A DNA stretch of 64,000 nt, from the NCBI GenBank assembly GCA_026874595.1, contig CM049317.1, positions 12,690,882 to 12,754,881 of the forward strand, written 5' to 3'. Of this stretch, positions 46,481-58,254 are shown piece after piece. Position numbers and translations under genes: made by a program. The notes under the pieces were generated by a model. The model was not told the DNA's origin. It searched no databases and saw only the letters and a program-made list of their open reading frames with translations. Within the stretch, counting starts at the first letter, position 1. Each line of letters begins with the position of its first letter. The DNA comes from Sipunculus nudus (Eukaryota; Annelida; Sipuncula; Golfingiida; Sipunculidae).

Positions 46481-48280
46481 CATGATCACAAAACATCAGA
46501 TCTTTACAACAATGAAGGGAACGCGGTAAAGTCGGTTGAATCTATATTTCCTTTTCATTGAATCAATATACATATAAAGAACAGCTAAATATATTAAACA
46601 TCTGTTGCAGTAAATATGACCAAAACCAGTTTAAAAGTTAAATGTAGCCAGCGCCTGGTCACCCGTTCATCCTTTAACTGGCCTCACGTTTTAAAGATAA
46701 AATATTGGAGTTCAGCTTTTAAGATCGTTTGGGTGATAAAGATCATACTAGTATAGGTTCGATCTGGGCAACTCAGTGTACGATTGGAGTTTACATTCGC
46801 AGTCTATGTATGGACTGGACTATTATATTTACTGGACAGTACCTTTTTGCGGCCGCAGATTTTGATTAAGAATATAATGTGTATCGTATCTTACACTCGT
46901 CGTCTATTCCAGCTAGACCATATGTTTAAATGCTGTGTCTGAAAACGTAGTTACAAAAAAGACAGGTTATTGAAACAATCTGTTGAGCTGCCCAAATATT
47001 TGATAATTGAAGAACTGTGCATTAATGCATATCAGTCACGATAAATGATATCCAGGCAAGTAAGACAATTCTCAGCTGGGTGTTTAATTCGTTTTGAATA
47101 AATATGGAATAAATGCCCGACTAAGTTAATTGTAATTGTTTATAATCATAAAGTTATGAAAGTGAATATGAATATGCTAAAGTTGTTTTATGATGCTGAG
47201 ACCGCCGTTTTAGTGCAAGTTTAAAGTTCTGTAGAAGCAAACACGATATATATGGTGGCTTTGTCTTAAGTTTACCTACACATTTGTCGTTCAGAGGTGT
47301 TTGTCAATATTGGATTCCTAAACCTAAGAACCTTTAGGGAGAATTTCAGAGAGCGTTTGGAGATGCAGATAACACATACATCGGATTTCGAATATATCTA
47401 GTCGATGATGTTATTCAGACATATACTTTCAAGCGTTCATTTATTTACAGACATCTTGTTTACGATTTAATCATTTCATAAAGATATTTGTTACCTTATA
47501 CGGGAAATAGAATGGCCTGTGGAATTGACTAAACCGCAGGCTTGCATATAATATAGAAAAATGAATCATGTATCTATGGTATTTATTTTTACATTCCAAG
47601 AATAAAAATAGAAAAAATGGTCTGGATAATGCGATGCAGGAATAAGAAAGGGATAAGAAATGTAGGTTAATATTCTACAGGACCTGGTCTCAAGATGAAA
47701 CAATGAATAACTAAGTAAACCTATATTTATTAAGCCATTGTAGAAAACCAATATATAAACAAGATAGTCTGCTACATAACAAAAATGCCAGACAGATTAA
47801 TTGTAAAAAGTACTAAAATATAACAAGAAGACTAAGACGGGATATATTGATTCATCTGCTATTAACTCTGGGAAATTAAGAACGTATATTTTCTGGCTCA
47901 TAAAGAACATGACAGGATAATTATAGACTGATAACGTTTATATTTTGTTTTGGTATTTAAGCATATAACATGACCATATGCGAAGTCTGGATCCCAAATT
48001 TAAGTCAACTACAATGACCGCAAAGACAGTTATATATAATTCCTAATAGAAAATACTCTCCAACTCAGACAAAAGATATAAGGAATTATTAAACAAAAAC
48101 TATGTTAATAAAAGTTTCTCTTCACTAAAACATTTGGGTCACATTTTCATCATGGTTGATGACCGCCATTTTGAGATCTCTCATGAACACATGATATGTT
48201 ATTACATGTATTATGTTGGCTTTTTGTGCACAGAAAAAAAATAAACATATCAGACTGTAACGTATTTTTCTTTGTCTTTA
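46480..48280. other. Upstream region, AT-rich, no recognised feature
   Basis: No exon with WSC, X or TM character on the minus strand and no clear mobile element. It is the first part of the 10-kb gap between exon 1 and the upstream WSC exon group. Confidence 0.5.
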
Positions 48281-48284
48281 CTTT

Positions 48285-49565
48285 GATATGTAATTTGGAA
48301 TGTTCTATCCAGATTAAGCGGATCTAAAGTGATTTTTTCTTTTCCCTGGCCCTTTATATTTTTATGCTAAATTTTGTTATTTCGGTGAGCAAGGGCCAAA
48401 TATGTTTTAGGTGCTAAAACGAAACTAGTATGTACTTCAACTGGGGACCTCCTCTAAAATCACCTCCCTGGATGTACTCCATCCACCTACAAAGTTAGGT
48501 GCTTTTATCTGATCTGTTACGATATGGTCCAAATTTTACGCTAAGCCACCTGACTAAAATCAAATCTTGATTTTACATCCCTTTGCAAATGTAACTTCCC
48601 AAGTTGTGTTCCAGAACTGGCCAGTACAGCTAATAAATCGCATTGTTACCTTTCGGCTTTAATAATATGACCGGTTTATTTAATAAAGCAGTCTGAAAGA
48701 TTTTATTTCTATGTAATATTTCAATTTGTAGTGAATTTTTAAACAGGTGATGTATTAGTGGTAATTGGTCAGCATATTATCAGGAATGTGCTCGTACTCT
48801 TGTAACATGGGGGCTATATATAATAGTTAATAGAATAATTCTAATAAAATTTCATTGTGCTGGCCCAGAAGTTTATATTTTGAATTGTTAATGAGTTAAA
48901 GAGATCAGCTGCAATGAATAACAAGAAGAAATAAAAATATTAATGTTAGGTTGATTCTGATCGGTAATATGGTTTATCGGCCATACATAGTTCAAATATC
49001 AGTAGCCGCTAAGGCGACTATCAATTATTATAAACATTTTATACTTTCCCAAAAACTGAATCAGAAACTCAACAATAGTAATCAGGAAAAATATTTGCAC
49101 ATGTTTTCGTTAATACACTTAATATCTTGGTTTAATGTTTGCATGTAGCTTTCAAAGTTCCGAATTTGAGAAAAGGTATGGTCACGTGCCATTCTACATT
49201 TTTTGGGCTACAGGAGTAAAGTAAAACACTGTAAATTGTAATAATAGAAAGAACATTTCTTTGGCTTTCTTTTGGTACATAACTTACTGTATTTCATTCA
49301 ACCGTTCTGGATCCAATGTCATTTTTTCCTTCCCTACCCCTCTTCATTTTTATGCGAAAAGATGGTAGTGTGACACGCAAGGCGCAGATTGTTTTCAGGC
49401 TCTAAAACTTTTCTCGTAGGCACTCCATGAGGGCACTCCCTCTCAAAATCATCCGTGTTGGTGTACTCTTCCTATATACAAAATTTGGTGTTTTTATCCG
49501 GTCTCTAACGATATGGCCCAAACCTGACGTTAAGCCACCTGACTAATAGGGTCAAACTGATAGTA
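48285..49565 (+). repeat. Two diverged copies of a 280-bp dispersed repeat
   Basis: Copies at about 48285-48560 and 49270-49550 share 'TTTTT(A/T)TGC', 'TGTACTC(C/T)(A/T)(C/T)C' and the end TAAGCCACCTGACTAA. A reverse fragment of this end (TAGTCAGGTGGCTTA) is at 44622-44636. Confidence 0.55.
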
Positions 49566-49813
49566 ATTGGTTAGCGGTATACGGAAAATGCCCTTTTTAA
49601 GCTCCTGTTATTTTATTTTAAAGGGACATATCAACCTGTAAAGCATGTTGAATAAACACGAAAAATAGCACCTTCTTTCTGAAATAAATTGGTACCTGCC
49701 AAAATATCGCCCCCAAATCGTTGAAGAGTGTTAAAAAAGTGGACCCGGCGTGATCACCGGCGCCAACATAAACAAACGGTGAACAAGATCTGCGTTTCCC
49801 GTTTTGTTTTCTA

Positions 49814-51451
49814 GGCTTACAGCCGCTGTTTCTTTCCAGGCTTAGATTCGGTGTTTCTTCCAAGGCTTACAGTCGGTGTTTCTACCCAGGCTTAAAGTCG
49901 GTGTTTCTTTTCAGGCTTACAGTTGGTGTTTCTTTTCATGCTTAAAGTCGGTGCTTCTGTTCAGGCTTATAGGCTGGTGTTTCTTCCAAGGCTTAAAGTC
50001 GGTGTTTCTTTTCAGGCTTACAGCAGGTGATTTTTCCAGGCTAACAGTCGGTGTTTCTTTCAAGCTTACAGTCGGTGTTTCTTCCCAGGCTTAAAGTCGG
50101 TGTTTCTTTTCAGGCTAACAGTCGGTGTTTCTTTCCAGGCTTGAAGTGGGTGTTTCTTTTCATGCTTAAAGTCGGTGTTTCTTTTCAGGCTTATAGTCGG
50201 TGTTTCATTCAAGGATTAAAGTCGGTTTTTCTTTTCAGGCTTACAGTCGTTGTTTCTTTTCATGCTTAAAGTCGGTGTTTCTTTTTAGGCTTAGAGCTGG
50301 TGTTTCTTCTAAGGCTTAAAGTCGGTGTTTTTTTCAGGCTTACAGCAGGTGATTTTTTCCAGGCTAACAGTCGGTGTTACTTTCAAGCTTACAGTCGGTG
50401 TTTCTTCCCAGGCTTAAAGTCGGTGTTTCTTTTCAGGCTAACAGTCGGTGTTTCTTTCCAGGCTCAAAGTGGGTGTTTCTTTTCATGCTTAAAGTCGGTG
50501 TTTCTTTTCAGGCTTATAGTCGGTGTTTCTTTCCAGGATTTAAGTCGATTTTTCTTTCAAGGCTTACAGTCGGTGTTTCTTTCCAGGCTTAAAGTCGGTG
50601 TTTCTTTTCAGGCTTACAGCTGCTGTTTCTTTCCAGGCTTACAGTTGTTGTTTCTTTACAGGCTTACGGTCGATGTTTCTTCCCAGGCTTAAAGTCGGTG
50701 TTTCTTTTCAGGCTCACAGCAGGTGTTTCTTTCCAGGCTTACAGTTGTTGTTTCTGTACAGGCTTACAGTCGGTGTTTCTTCCCAGGCGTAAAGTCGGTG
50801 TTTCTTTTTAGGCTTACAGCAGGTGTTTTTTTTTTCAGGCTTACAGTTGTTGTTTCTTTTCAGGCTTACAGTCGGTGTTTCTTCCCAGGCGTAAAGTCGG
50901 TGTTTCTTTTCAGGCTTACAGCTGGTGTTTCTTTCCAGGCTTACAGTTGTTGTTTCTTAACAGGCTTACAGTCGGTGTTTCTTCTAAGGCTTAAAATCGG
51001 TGTTTCTTTTCAGGCTTACAGCAGGTGTTTTTTCCAGGCTAACAGTCGGTGTTTCTTTCAAGCTTACAGTCGGTGTTTCTTCCCAGGCTTAAAGTCGGTG
51101 TTTCTTTTCAGGCTAACAGTCGTTGTTTCTTTCCAGGCTTAAAGTGGGTGTTTCTTTTCATGCTTAAAGTCGGTGTTTCTTTTCAGGCTTATTGTCGGTG
51201 TTTCTTTCCAGGATTTAAGTCGATTTTTCTTTCCAGGCTTACAGTCGGTGTTTCTTCCAAGGCTTAAAGTCGTTGTTTCTTTTCAGGCTTACAGCTGGTG
51301 TTTCTTTCCAGGCTTACAGTTGTTGTTTCTTTACAGGCTTACAGTCGGTGTTTCTTCCCAGGCTTACAGCCGGTGTTTCTTTTCAGGCTTACAATTGGTG
51401 TTTCTTTCCAGGCTCACAGTTGTTGTTTCTATCCAGGCTTACAGTCGGTGT
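49814..51451. repeat. 25-bp satellite array, about 65 copies
   Basis: The unit has GGCTTACAGTCGGTG followed by TTTCTTTCCA. Many units have TAAAG or TAACAG in place of TTACAG. Because 25 is not a multiple of three, all three plus-strand frames stay open and give false repeat proteins. A larger block beginning GCAGGTGATTTTTCCAGG or the like recurs at about 50023, 50344 and 51020, so the array has higher-order structure. Confidence 0.95.
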
Positions 51452-52089
51452 ATCACAACCGTGAACATTAATGTTTGGACTCAGTGGCGAATCCAGGTTG
51501 TTGCCATAGAGTGGGCACATCTGCCACAAGAATATGATTTTTAAGTATTTCGCTCAGCATCTCCATACCAATGGAACGTCGGATGTTTCATAGAAAATTT
51601 GTTCAGTCTCTTTTATGACCCTAAATAGTGGCATTTGTCAAAGGAAATAAATGATAAATGGGTATTTAAATTTTGAATAAATTCAAATATTAAACTCAAT
51701 ATATCTAACTTAGCGGCAGAGTTAGAACATATAAAAAGCCATGAAATGATTTAGAGATCCTTCAAATAGAAATGCTATTGAATAACCCAGCTTTTTATTC
51801 ATAAATAATTATAGCGGCAATGGCAATACATTGTATCAATCCCTGAAACATTTCAATTGCAAAAACTGTTTCATTAAAATAATTCTTAAACATATTAATA
51901 GCTGGATTTACATGAAGTTCCACCTATCTCATAATGATCTAACAATGAATATGTTTAAGAAATATTTAGACCAAACACAATTTTAATTATTGTCATTACT
52001 TAGACATGGGTTCTATGACTTGTTTCAATTACAGGTCCTATGACTATTAATTTCGGTGTTCGCCTATTACTAAATAATCAGAAAATGGG

Positions 52090-52345
52090 GCATGAATAGT
52101 TCACTACTAAATTGTACGCTACATCTGAAGAAAACAGGGATTAACAGCAAATGGTTCACATATAGTTCACAACTAAATTGTCCATAGCTTCTGATGAAAA
52201 AAAGGGATATACAGAAAATGGTGCATGAATAGATCACAACTAAATAAAGGGTCCATTGCATCTGATGAAAACAGTAATAAATAGGAAATGGTGCATGAAT
52301 AGTTCACAACTAAAATGTCCATTGCATCTCATGAAGATAAGCTGT
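52090..52345. repeat. Tandem repeat of about 63 bp, four copies
   Basis: Units carry 'GCATGAATAGTTCACAACTA', 'GTCCATTGCATCTGATGAA' and a short A-rich link. They adjoin the 3' end of the broken hAT transposase and may be part of that element. Confidence 0.75.
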
Positions 52346-52349
52346 CTAA

Positions 52350-53470
52350 ATGTTGAATCCCCAGGCGGCAACGATCTGATTGAAGATTCGACAGGGGCTG
52401 AAGCAGCTGGTACTGCCAACATTTTTTGGCAAGCAAGGCAAGATAAGGGCTTTAGGGCTCTTTCACCTTCCAGTATTGTAGTGGATCTGTCTGTTGTGAC
52501 ACTCTAGGTTCAGCTAGGCTTGTTTCGAACTCAACCTCATTTGGCAGACCTGGTGTTTATCAAACATGTCGTCGTCCTCCAAGAAGGCTAACACATCTGT
52601 TGATATACATTTCTGTTTCTTGGCAGGGGGTTCATCACTTCCTGCTCGGGCAGTTGTGTTTTCCTTGAACCGTGTTATTTTCTTTAGTTCAGTTAAGACA
52701 GAAGCTTTGTCTTCTTTATCTTGTTGTGGTGACTCTTTCCAAGCCAACTTAAACCTGGGGTCCGGGGTTTGAGCCACAATATATGTGGTTATCTTCAAAT
52801 ACGGCTCCAGACGATCATCTACAGATGGCTGTAGATTTTGAAAGAGTGAACAGTTGTACTCAGTTGACATTTTATCCAGTTGTCTCTTTAAACCACATAT
52901 AGTTGGCAATATTGTACTAGCTGACACATACAGGTCCTGCTGAGTTTGGTCTGTTGCTTGCTCAAAAGGAGCCAGTATTGTAACCAAATTACTTAAAATG
53001 TTCCTCTCACTGACACATAGTGTAGATCCTGTCACTCCTGCAAGTTCTTGTGCAGAAACAGCCAGAACTGAACGGGTCATTTTTATCCGTGAATTCTACC
53101 TTGTAGCATTTGCGGTTTACAGACGACTGTGGCTTTTAGGAAATCATATGCAACTGTTGATGCTCTGACGTTTCACAATAGCTGATGCCTTCGCTGTCAC
53201 TTTGCTCATTTGGTAACATGAAGCCATCCTTCGCGCAGAGTTGCAAAGTGTGGGCAAAACGTGACTCATTCCTGAGAGGAGTCTCTCACCTGCGTCTTCG
53301 AAGCTGACAGCTCACACTCGCCTGTCTCATCTTCAGTTCCAGTCTCACCTCTTTCATCTGTAGTCGTCACATCTGTCGAGTCTTCATCCTGGTAACCGAG
53401 AAGAGCAAATGCTTTCTCCATGTTAGAAGCATTATCAGCAACAACAGCTTCAATTTTCCGGGCTATGCTG
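52350..53470 (-). pseudogene. Broken hAT-family transposase
   Basis: Reading the minus strand from 53470: VVADNASNMEKAF matches the hAT core 'DNASNM' block. Then stops and frame changes follow. A 188-codon open stretch (53080-52514) has the middle of the domain, including 'TPDPRFKLAW' (hAT: LDPRFK), and another frame has DPLQYWK and then LAVPAASAPVESSIRS, the dimerisation motif of ZBED-like hATs (usually 'VPASSAPVER'). No single frame joins these parts, so it is inactive. It lies between exon 1 and the upstream WSC exons. Confidence 0.85.
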
Positions 53471-54394
53471 TATGCACCAGTGGACTACCATTCTGTTCCC
53501 TTATATGTTGTCCTGAATGGTTTCCCCTGAATCTCTTACATGCAAGCATTACCTAAATAACTAAATATTTACGCATACAAGAAATATTTAAATCAGAGTC
53601 ACTTATCTACACATGTAAGAAAATATTTAATTTTAAAATCTGAACACTTTCATATTCTTGAAGCAAAGCTGCATGAAAAGTTGGTTCTGAATGGAATAAA
53701 GAACAGGCAGATAGAACAATAGAGAAACTAAAAACTGAAATGAAATTGAAGCATTTGTTTAACAATATTATTTTATAATACTATCTCCGGTTGGTATCAC
53801 CCAACCCCTCACAAATTCATCTTTTCAGAATCCTCCCCTGTTTTGATATTTTTCCACCACATCAGAACGTGTTATTTACTGGGACCACAGTCTTTATAAA
53901 ACTATATCATTATCCTTCCTTAAGCCAAATTTGTGTAAACCTTGTTCGGATCCAACAAATTGCTAAAAGATTTATTTTTATACTTCCAAGTCTGTGGCAG
54001 CTATGCTTTTCAGGGCTACCCACAGACTTGGTAGTATGACGATGCTGAAAATGTTTTCTTTTCGGCAAAGTTGAGGTTTCATGCAAATATATCTTCCATT
54101 ACCTACATTCTTTCTTCCTGTATTCCAATTGATCATGAAATATCCGTTCAATCGGTCAGAATTTCGACAGAACGAATATGTCCTTTAAAGTAGGAACCTT
54201 GCCTTGCCGAAATATGGATAACTGTCCAAATTACATAAGAATAAAATGCAAACATTTGACAGTAAACTGACCATAACGTATGCCTTATTTCTGGCCATAG
54301 GGGTGATTTACTTTTAGTATGTAGACATTTATGAACATCTAATAGTTATCAATAGTATTGGAGAGGGAACATTTCCACTTGGAAATGTATGGGA

Positions 54395-54950
54395 AAATGC
54401 AGCTTGAGCTAAACCGTTGGTTCTATGATTCTCGCAAAAATAACGAACCCAATCTATTCTTATACAATTGAGAGAACACTATCCTAGAAAAAATATCGGT
54501 CCGTTAAAAAAATAGGTCGGTGTAGGTGGCGCTGCAATTTCAAATTTGAGTTATGTGACCAATATTTGCACAAAATCTGGTGATTCTAGCTCCTGCCCTT
54601 TGTGAGATTGTTATGTCAGTATTCTTACTTGGCCAAATGACTAAGTTCAACTCTTGTAACTCGGCCAGTTTTCATCAAACCCAGTCCATTTTAATAATCT
54701 TAAGAGAGCTTGTCTCTGGGATTATATCAGTGAAATATTTTAGTAAATATTAGAAGTTTTTTTAGTTTACCCCTGTAAAATGTAAGTTAATGGAGGTGGC
54801 TTCACAAAAAACTATATCACAGAACTTTTGATATGTGACTGATTTTTGCATAAAAATTGAGGATGCTAGCTCCCGCTATATCTTAGAAATTTTGGGTTAA
54901 TGTACTGACAATAGTCACATAAATTACAGAGTCCTGTTTAATGAACGCTA
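54395..54950 (+). repeat. Dispersed repeat, copy 2 of 1900-2620
   Basis: Contains GTAGGTGGCGCTGCAATTTC, 'GTGACCAATATTTGCA', 'CTTGGCCAAATGACTAAGTT' and GGAGGTGGCTTCACAAAAAA, in the order seen at 1.9-2.6 kb. Confidence 0.6.
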
Positions 54951-55575
54951 CACACGAAAGTTTCATATGTTACCATGGCTGCTAATCACATGACCGACGC
55001 TTCACGCCACTAAACAACATTGGTTTTACCTAGTTCTCCATTGAAGTACGCGCTTGCCATACAAGGCGAAAACTTGAAACACTGACAGTTAGGCTCACAA
55101 CCTTCTCTGTTAGAACATGTCTTTTATAAAGAAATGTCTTTCACAGCAGAATAACCCTGGGTGTATCCAGCACTAATTACCTGAAAATGCCACTGTGTAC
55201 AACAATATTTGGTACCACACACGATGAGCGTCCAAATTGTTCAGGTCTGTTGCTGGACTTCACCATGGCAGAAACACATCGATGGTTTACAAATCCTTCT
55301 GAACATATGATTCCACTCTAAAGTCCGTTAGAGAGATCTACGTAGAAACCCTCAGACACTGACGTTCTATGCAGAGGAACATCGTCACTCAGCTGATCAC
55401 ACAATACTGGACCATCCTCTTGACCGATGACAAACGGTCAGACTAAACCCTCTAGCGCGTTGATCTAGCGGTCTGTGTAGTTTTCTCAAGCGTCCACAGC
55501 TTATATACGCCTGCTTACGTCATCCATCCTGGCCACCCTTTGGCGTATCATCTCACACTTTTATGCGGACTGTCA
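54950..55575 (-). mobile_element. LTR-like or promoter-like segment
   Basis: The minus strand has GCGTATATAAGCTGTGG (near 55500), a TATA box in a GC-richer 550-bp segment, with a possible start region and downstream splice-like signals. Together with its composition this suggests a solo LTR or the 5' part of an element. Ends not defined. Confidence 0.3.
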
Positions 55576-55714
55576 TTAATTGCATGATTACTAAAGTGGA
55601 CACGCTGAGCAAAACACGGAGAAAAAAACCCCAAATATCCATGTACGTAGCCTTTGAAGTCTACAGCGGACAATGTTACTAAAGGAACCGTCTAGTCTAA
55701 AAATGGCATGAACC

Positions 55715-56220
55715 GATTCCCACCGAATCTGCAATTGAATAAGTCTGGAGCCCATATAGGTACCAATCACCCCTGTAAATTTGGGAAAGCTGCAGTAGGT
55801 TGTTGTTGAGTTATCGCGCGCGAAAAGACAATCAGCGATCGGGCTGTGGCGGCCATATTGGAATTCCAACAGGTCTGTAATTCAAAAGGTCTGGAGCCCT
55901 GAAAGGTACCAATCATCCCTGTGAATTTGGGAAAGCTGGATTGGGTCGTTTTTGAATTATCGCTTGCAAAATAAAATTAGCGATCGGGCTGTGGCGGCCA
56001 AATTGGAATTCTTACAGGTCTGCAATTCAATAAGTCTGGAGCCTATATAGGTACCAATCATCCCTGTGAAATTAGGAAAGCTGCAGAAGGTTGTTTTTGA
56101 GTTATCGCGCGCGAAAGAAAGTGTCACTGACGGAAGAATGAAAGGACGGAACAATGGATGAACGGAAGGAAACGGTGATCACTATAGGGGACCGCTTTTC
56201 AAGCGTGGCCCTAATTAGAC
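55715..56220 (+). repeat. Three tandem units of about 150 bp
   Basis: Units share 'GTCTGGAGCC', 'GGTACCAATCA(T/C)CCCTGT', 'TT(A/T)GGGAAAGCTG' and 'GCGATCGGGCTGTGGCGGCC', and the last ends with a bivalve-style tail (ACGGTGATCACTATAGGGGA, CGTGGCCCTAATTA). The minus-strand frames across the units are repeat-derived. Confidence 0.8.
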
Positions 56221-56299
56221 ACCTGGGTTTTCTAAACTAAGTTCTATATATGATATATGAAACTCCATATTACAATATAGAAACAATCAGCTGGTTATA

Positions 56300-56425
56300 C
56301 TTCTAACTATCATGTGAGATAAAGTAACTAAGTCACAGTTCTCTGGTGATAGTGAACAAGCACGCAAGCACACACACATGAAGGGGATGAACGCATGCCT
56401 CCTGGCGGAAGCAATAAGTATATTA
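56300..56425 (-). repeat. Reverse copy of the 'GCGTTCATCC' dispersed repeat
   Basis: Contains GGGGATGAACGCATGCCTCC and TGGCGGAAGCAAT, the reverse of the 5' end at 5400. Confidence 0.55.
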
Positions 56426-56605
56426 TCGGAAAGCAGGACCGTAATTTGCGAGTTGGTCGGTTTCCTCCCTATACTTCTGTACACAAGAGTTACGTGTAAA
56501 TTCTACCAGCGCTCCAGGCACACCTCTTGATTTGGATCAGTTTATTGAGCCCCCCCCCCCCCTCCTCCCCCATCTCTGATCCTATACCCAAATGCCCCTG
56601 CTTAC

Positions 56606-56742
56606 CTATGCGGTATTCCTTGACGGGGATCTTCAAGGCAGTTTTATTACCGGAACAAGTGTCACTCGCCTCCCCACATTTAGCAGTACAAGCGACGTCA
56701 AGTACCTTTTCTGACAAACCGTCATCGCAGTAACATTGCGTT
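56606..56742 (-). CDS. Upstream WSC exon group: second half of WSC
   Basis: Phase 2 to 1, 137 bases, from attacag to CATAG|gtaagc. It reads TQCYCDDGLSEKVLDVAC, then TAKCGEASDTCSGNKTAL. It has the same length and phase as exon 14 (CYCGYGALEKV), confirming a duplicated exon block. The exit phase is compatible with exon 2 of the main gene (G|AC, Asp). I found no closer downstream exon between 56.6 and 46.2 kb. Confidence 0.85.
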
Positions 56743-56796
56743 CTGTAATACATGTAGTTTGATGGTCAGTGTTTGAGCATGGACACATTTCATCCC

Positions 56797-56838
56797 GGGG
56801 GGGGGGGGGGATAACATGTTATGTCCCCCCCCCCCGCG
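56797..56838. repeat. G-run/C-run hairpin
   Basis: About 12 G, then ATAACATGTTAT (itself a palindrome), then about 12 C. The whole is a near-perfect inverted repeat about 57 bases upstream (gene strand) of the acceptor of the WSC exon at 56606-56742. Confidence 0.85.
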
Positions 56839-56839
56839 A

Positions 56840-57555
56840 CATGTTGCTGATAAAGTGAATGTCATTTAGTCATTATAAATAAAAATGTTTGCAATGTTCT
56901 TCAAATATCAATGAACCGATGTCGTCTAGATATGAATAAAATACCTAAATGACTGATAATATAAGAGAATTCATCCATTCCCATGATATATGATACACCC
57001 AGCCAAAAAACGCTTGAATTAATAAAATAATAAAATATGTAGGTTTAAAAGATTAAAGTTTCAGAGCAGGGGTTATACTTCTTTGTTGCTTTTGAAGCCA
57101 AACTATTCCTTTAATTTGTTATTCATATTGCTTTAATATAGCTTATATCTTGAGTTAAAATTCCCAATAGTTTCCTCCCCGCACGGATGGGTGTGGGGTG
57201 GGGTCCTTGAAAACATTTTCCTACCAAGAAATGGGTTCTTGGTCCACCAGTGATGATTATATTATTATTATTTTTATTATTATTATTACACTACATTGAT
57301 GTGGTTGGCGTCGTTAGACATTGTATAACCGGTGGTGTGTGTTTTTGTGTGTTTGGTGTGTGGTAATGTTAAATCATAATAATTAAAACATATCTTATTC
57401 CCAAAATAATTTACTGTAATAAGGAAAATGCTAATTTAAGATAAAGACAATAAGGAAAAGATAATATATTTCGGAAAGGATGACATTTTCTGAAATAGAT
57501 TTATGCAGACCCATTTTGCTATTTCTTTAGATTATTTTTATGAATAGCTGAAGTC
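56840..57555. other. Intron, AT-rich
   Basis: Holds an (ATT)n tract at 57250-57290 and a GT-rich stretch at 57330-57365. Nothing else recognised. Confidence 0.55.
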
Positions 57556-57561
57556 ACCGAC

Positions 57562-57730
57562 CTATTCATGATGTAAAAGTACTGGTAATCCAGCGTGTGG
57601 CAGAACCGGGCACACCCTGTTTTGTCCACGTGCGTGCTGTTGTTTTGTGGTGCCATAGAGAAGAGGGGGTTACGGTTGTAGAAGTAACAGCCGTGGTCCT
57701 TATACCCTACCCTTTTAGGAAGCGGGACCC
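57562..57730 (-). CDS. Upstream WSC exon group: first half of WSC
   Basis: Phase 1 to 2, from tttcag to AATAG|gtcggt. It reads VGYKDHGCYFYNRNP, then KTGCARFCHTLDYQYFYIMN, an unmistakable WSC N-half most like exon 13 (VGYKFEACYY, ECARFC). The AG|A codon (Arg) joins the next exon before TQCYC. Confidence 0.85.
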
Positions 57731-58154
57731 CTGAAATGAAAAAAGACTATGAGAATATACATAAGCAAATAAATATTCATTGTTTTATTAAGAGGAAAAA
57801 AGTCTTTATAAATGTCACGTCTATTTGTTTTACAAGATTTATAATGCCCAAATGGCCCCTTTACCTATCTCGGCTAATGTGATGACTTTGGTAGATGCAT
57901 TGACGCGCATGCCCAAGATCGGACCTGTAGTCAAGCAATCATTTTACGGTAAACAGGCACAAGTTAACTGTGTTTAACCACACACAGAGCCTTAAACCCG
58001 TATAAAACAGGTGGATTGGAGATAGCAAATCCCTGTGCCGGGATGGTTTTGCTAGTAAACTGTTGCATTCATGCAAAATGAGCTAATACCGTGAGATAAT
58101 GTACATATTATTGTAAAAGTTTATATTTAAAAAATTAAAGCGTAAAGCACTCAC

Positions 58155-58244
58155 GTCTCACCGCATATCTATCGAAAGATGACCTGTCCAGGTTTTTATC
58201 GCTGACATGACATGGGTAGCGAGAGCGACCTCCTGTAATAATAC
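58155..58244 (-). CDS. Upstream WSC exon group: extra short exon
   Basis: Phase 1 to 1, 90 bases, from gtttcag to AGAC|gtgagt. An alternative acceptor 12 bases inside also keeps frame. It codes a polar peptide with one Cys (SRYPCHVSDKN, RSSFDRYAVR) that has no equivalent between exons 12 and 13 of the main gene. Function is not recognisable. Confidence 0.5.
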
Positions 58245-58254
58245 CTGAAACTCA

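Noticed and set aside
49814-51451. CRISPR-like array
   Set aside because: Units are contiguous 25-bp copies without distinct spacers, in a eukaryotic setting.
49876-51544. Several long plus-strand frames with repeated 'VGVSFQA' / 'SVFLFRL' peptides
   Set aside because: They come from the 25-bp satellite, which stays open in all frames because 25 is not a multiple of three. No start, splice or stop context supports a gene.
55591-56154. Minus-strand frames of 92 and 65 codons with similar peptides
   Set aside because: The similarity reflects the 150-bp tandem repeat units, not a gene family.
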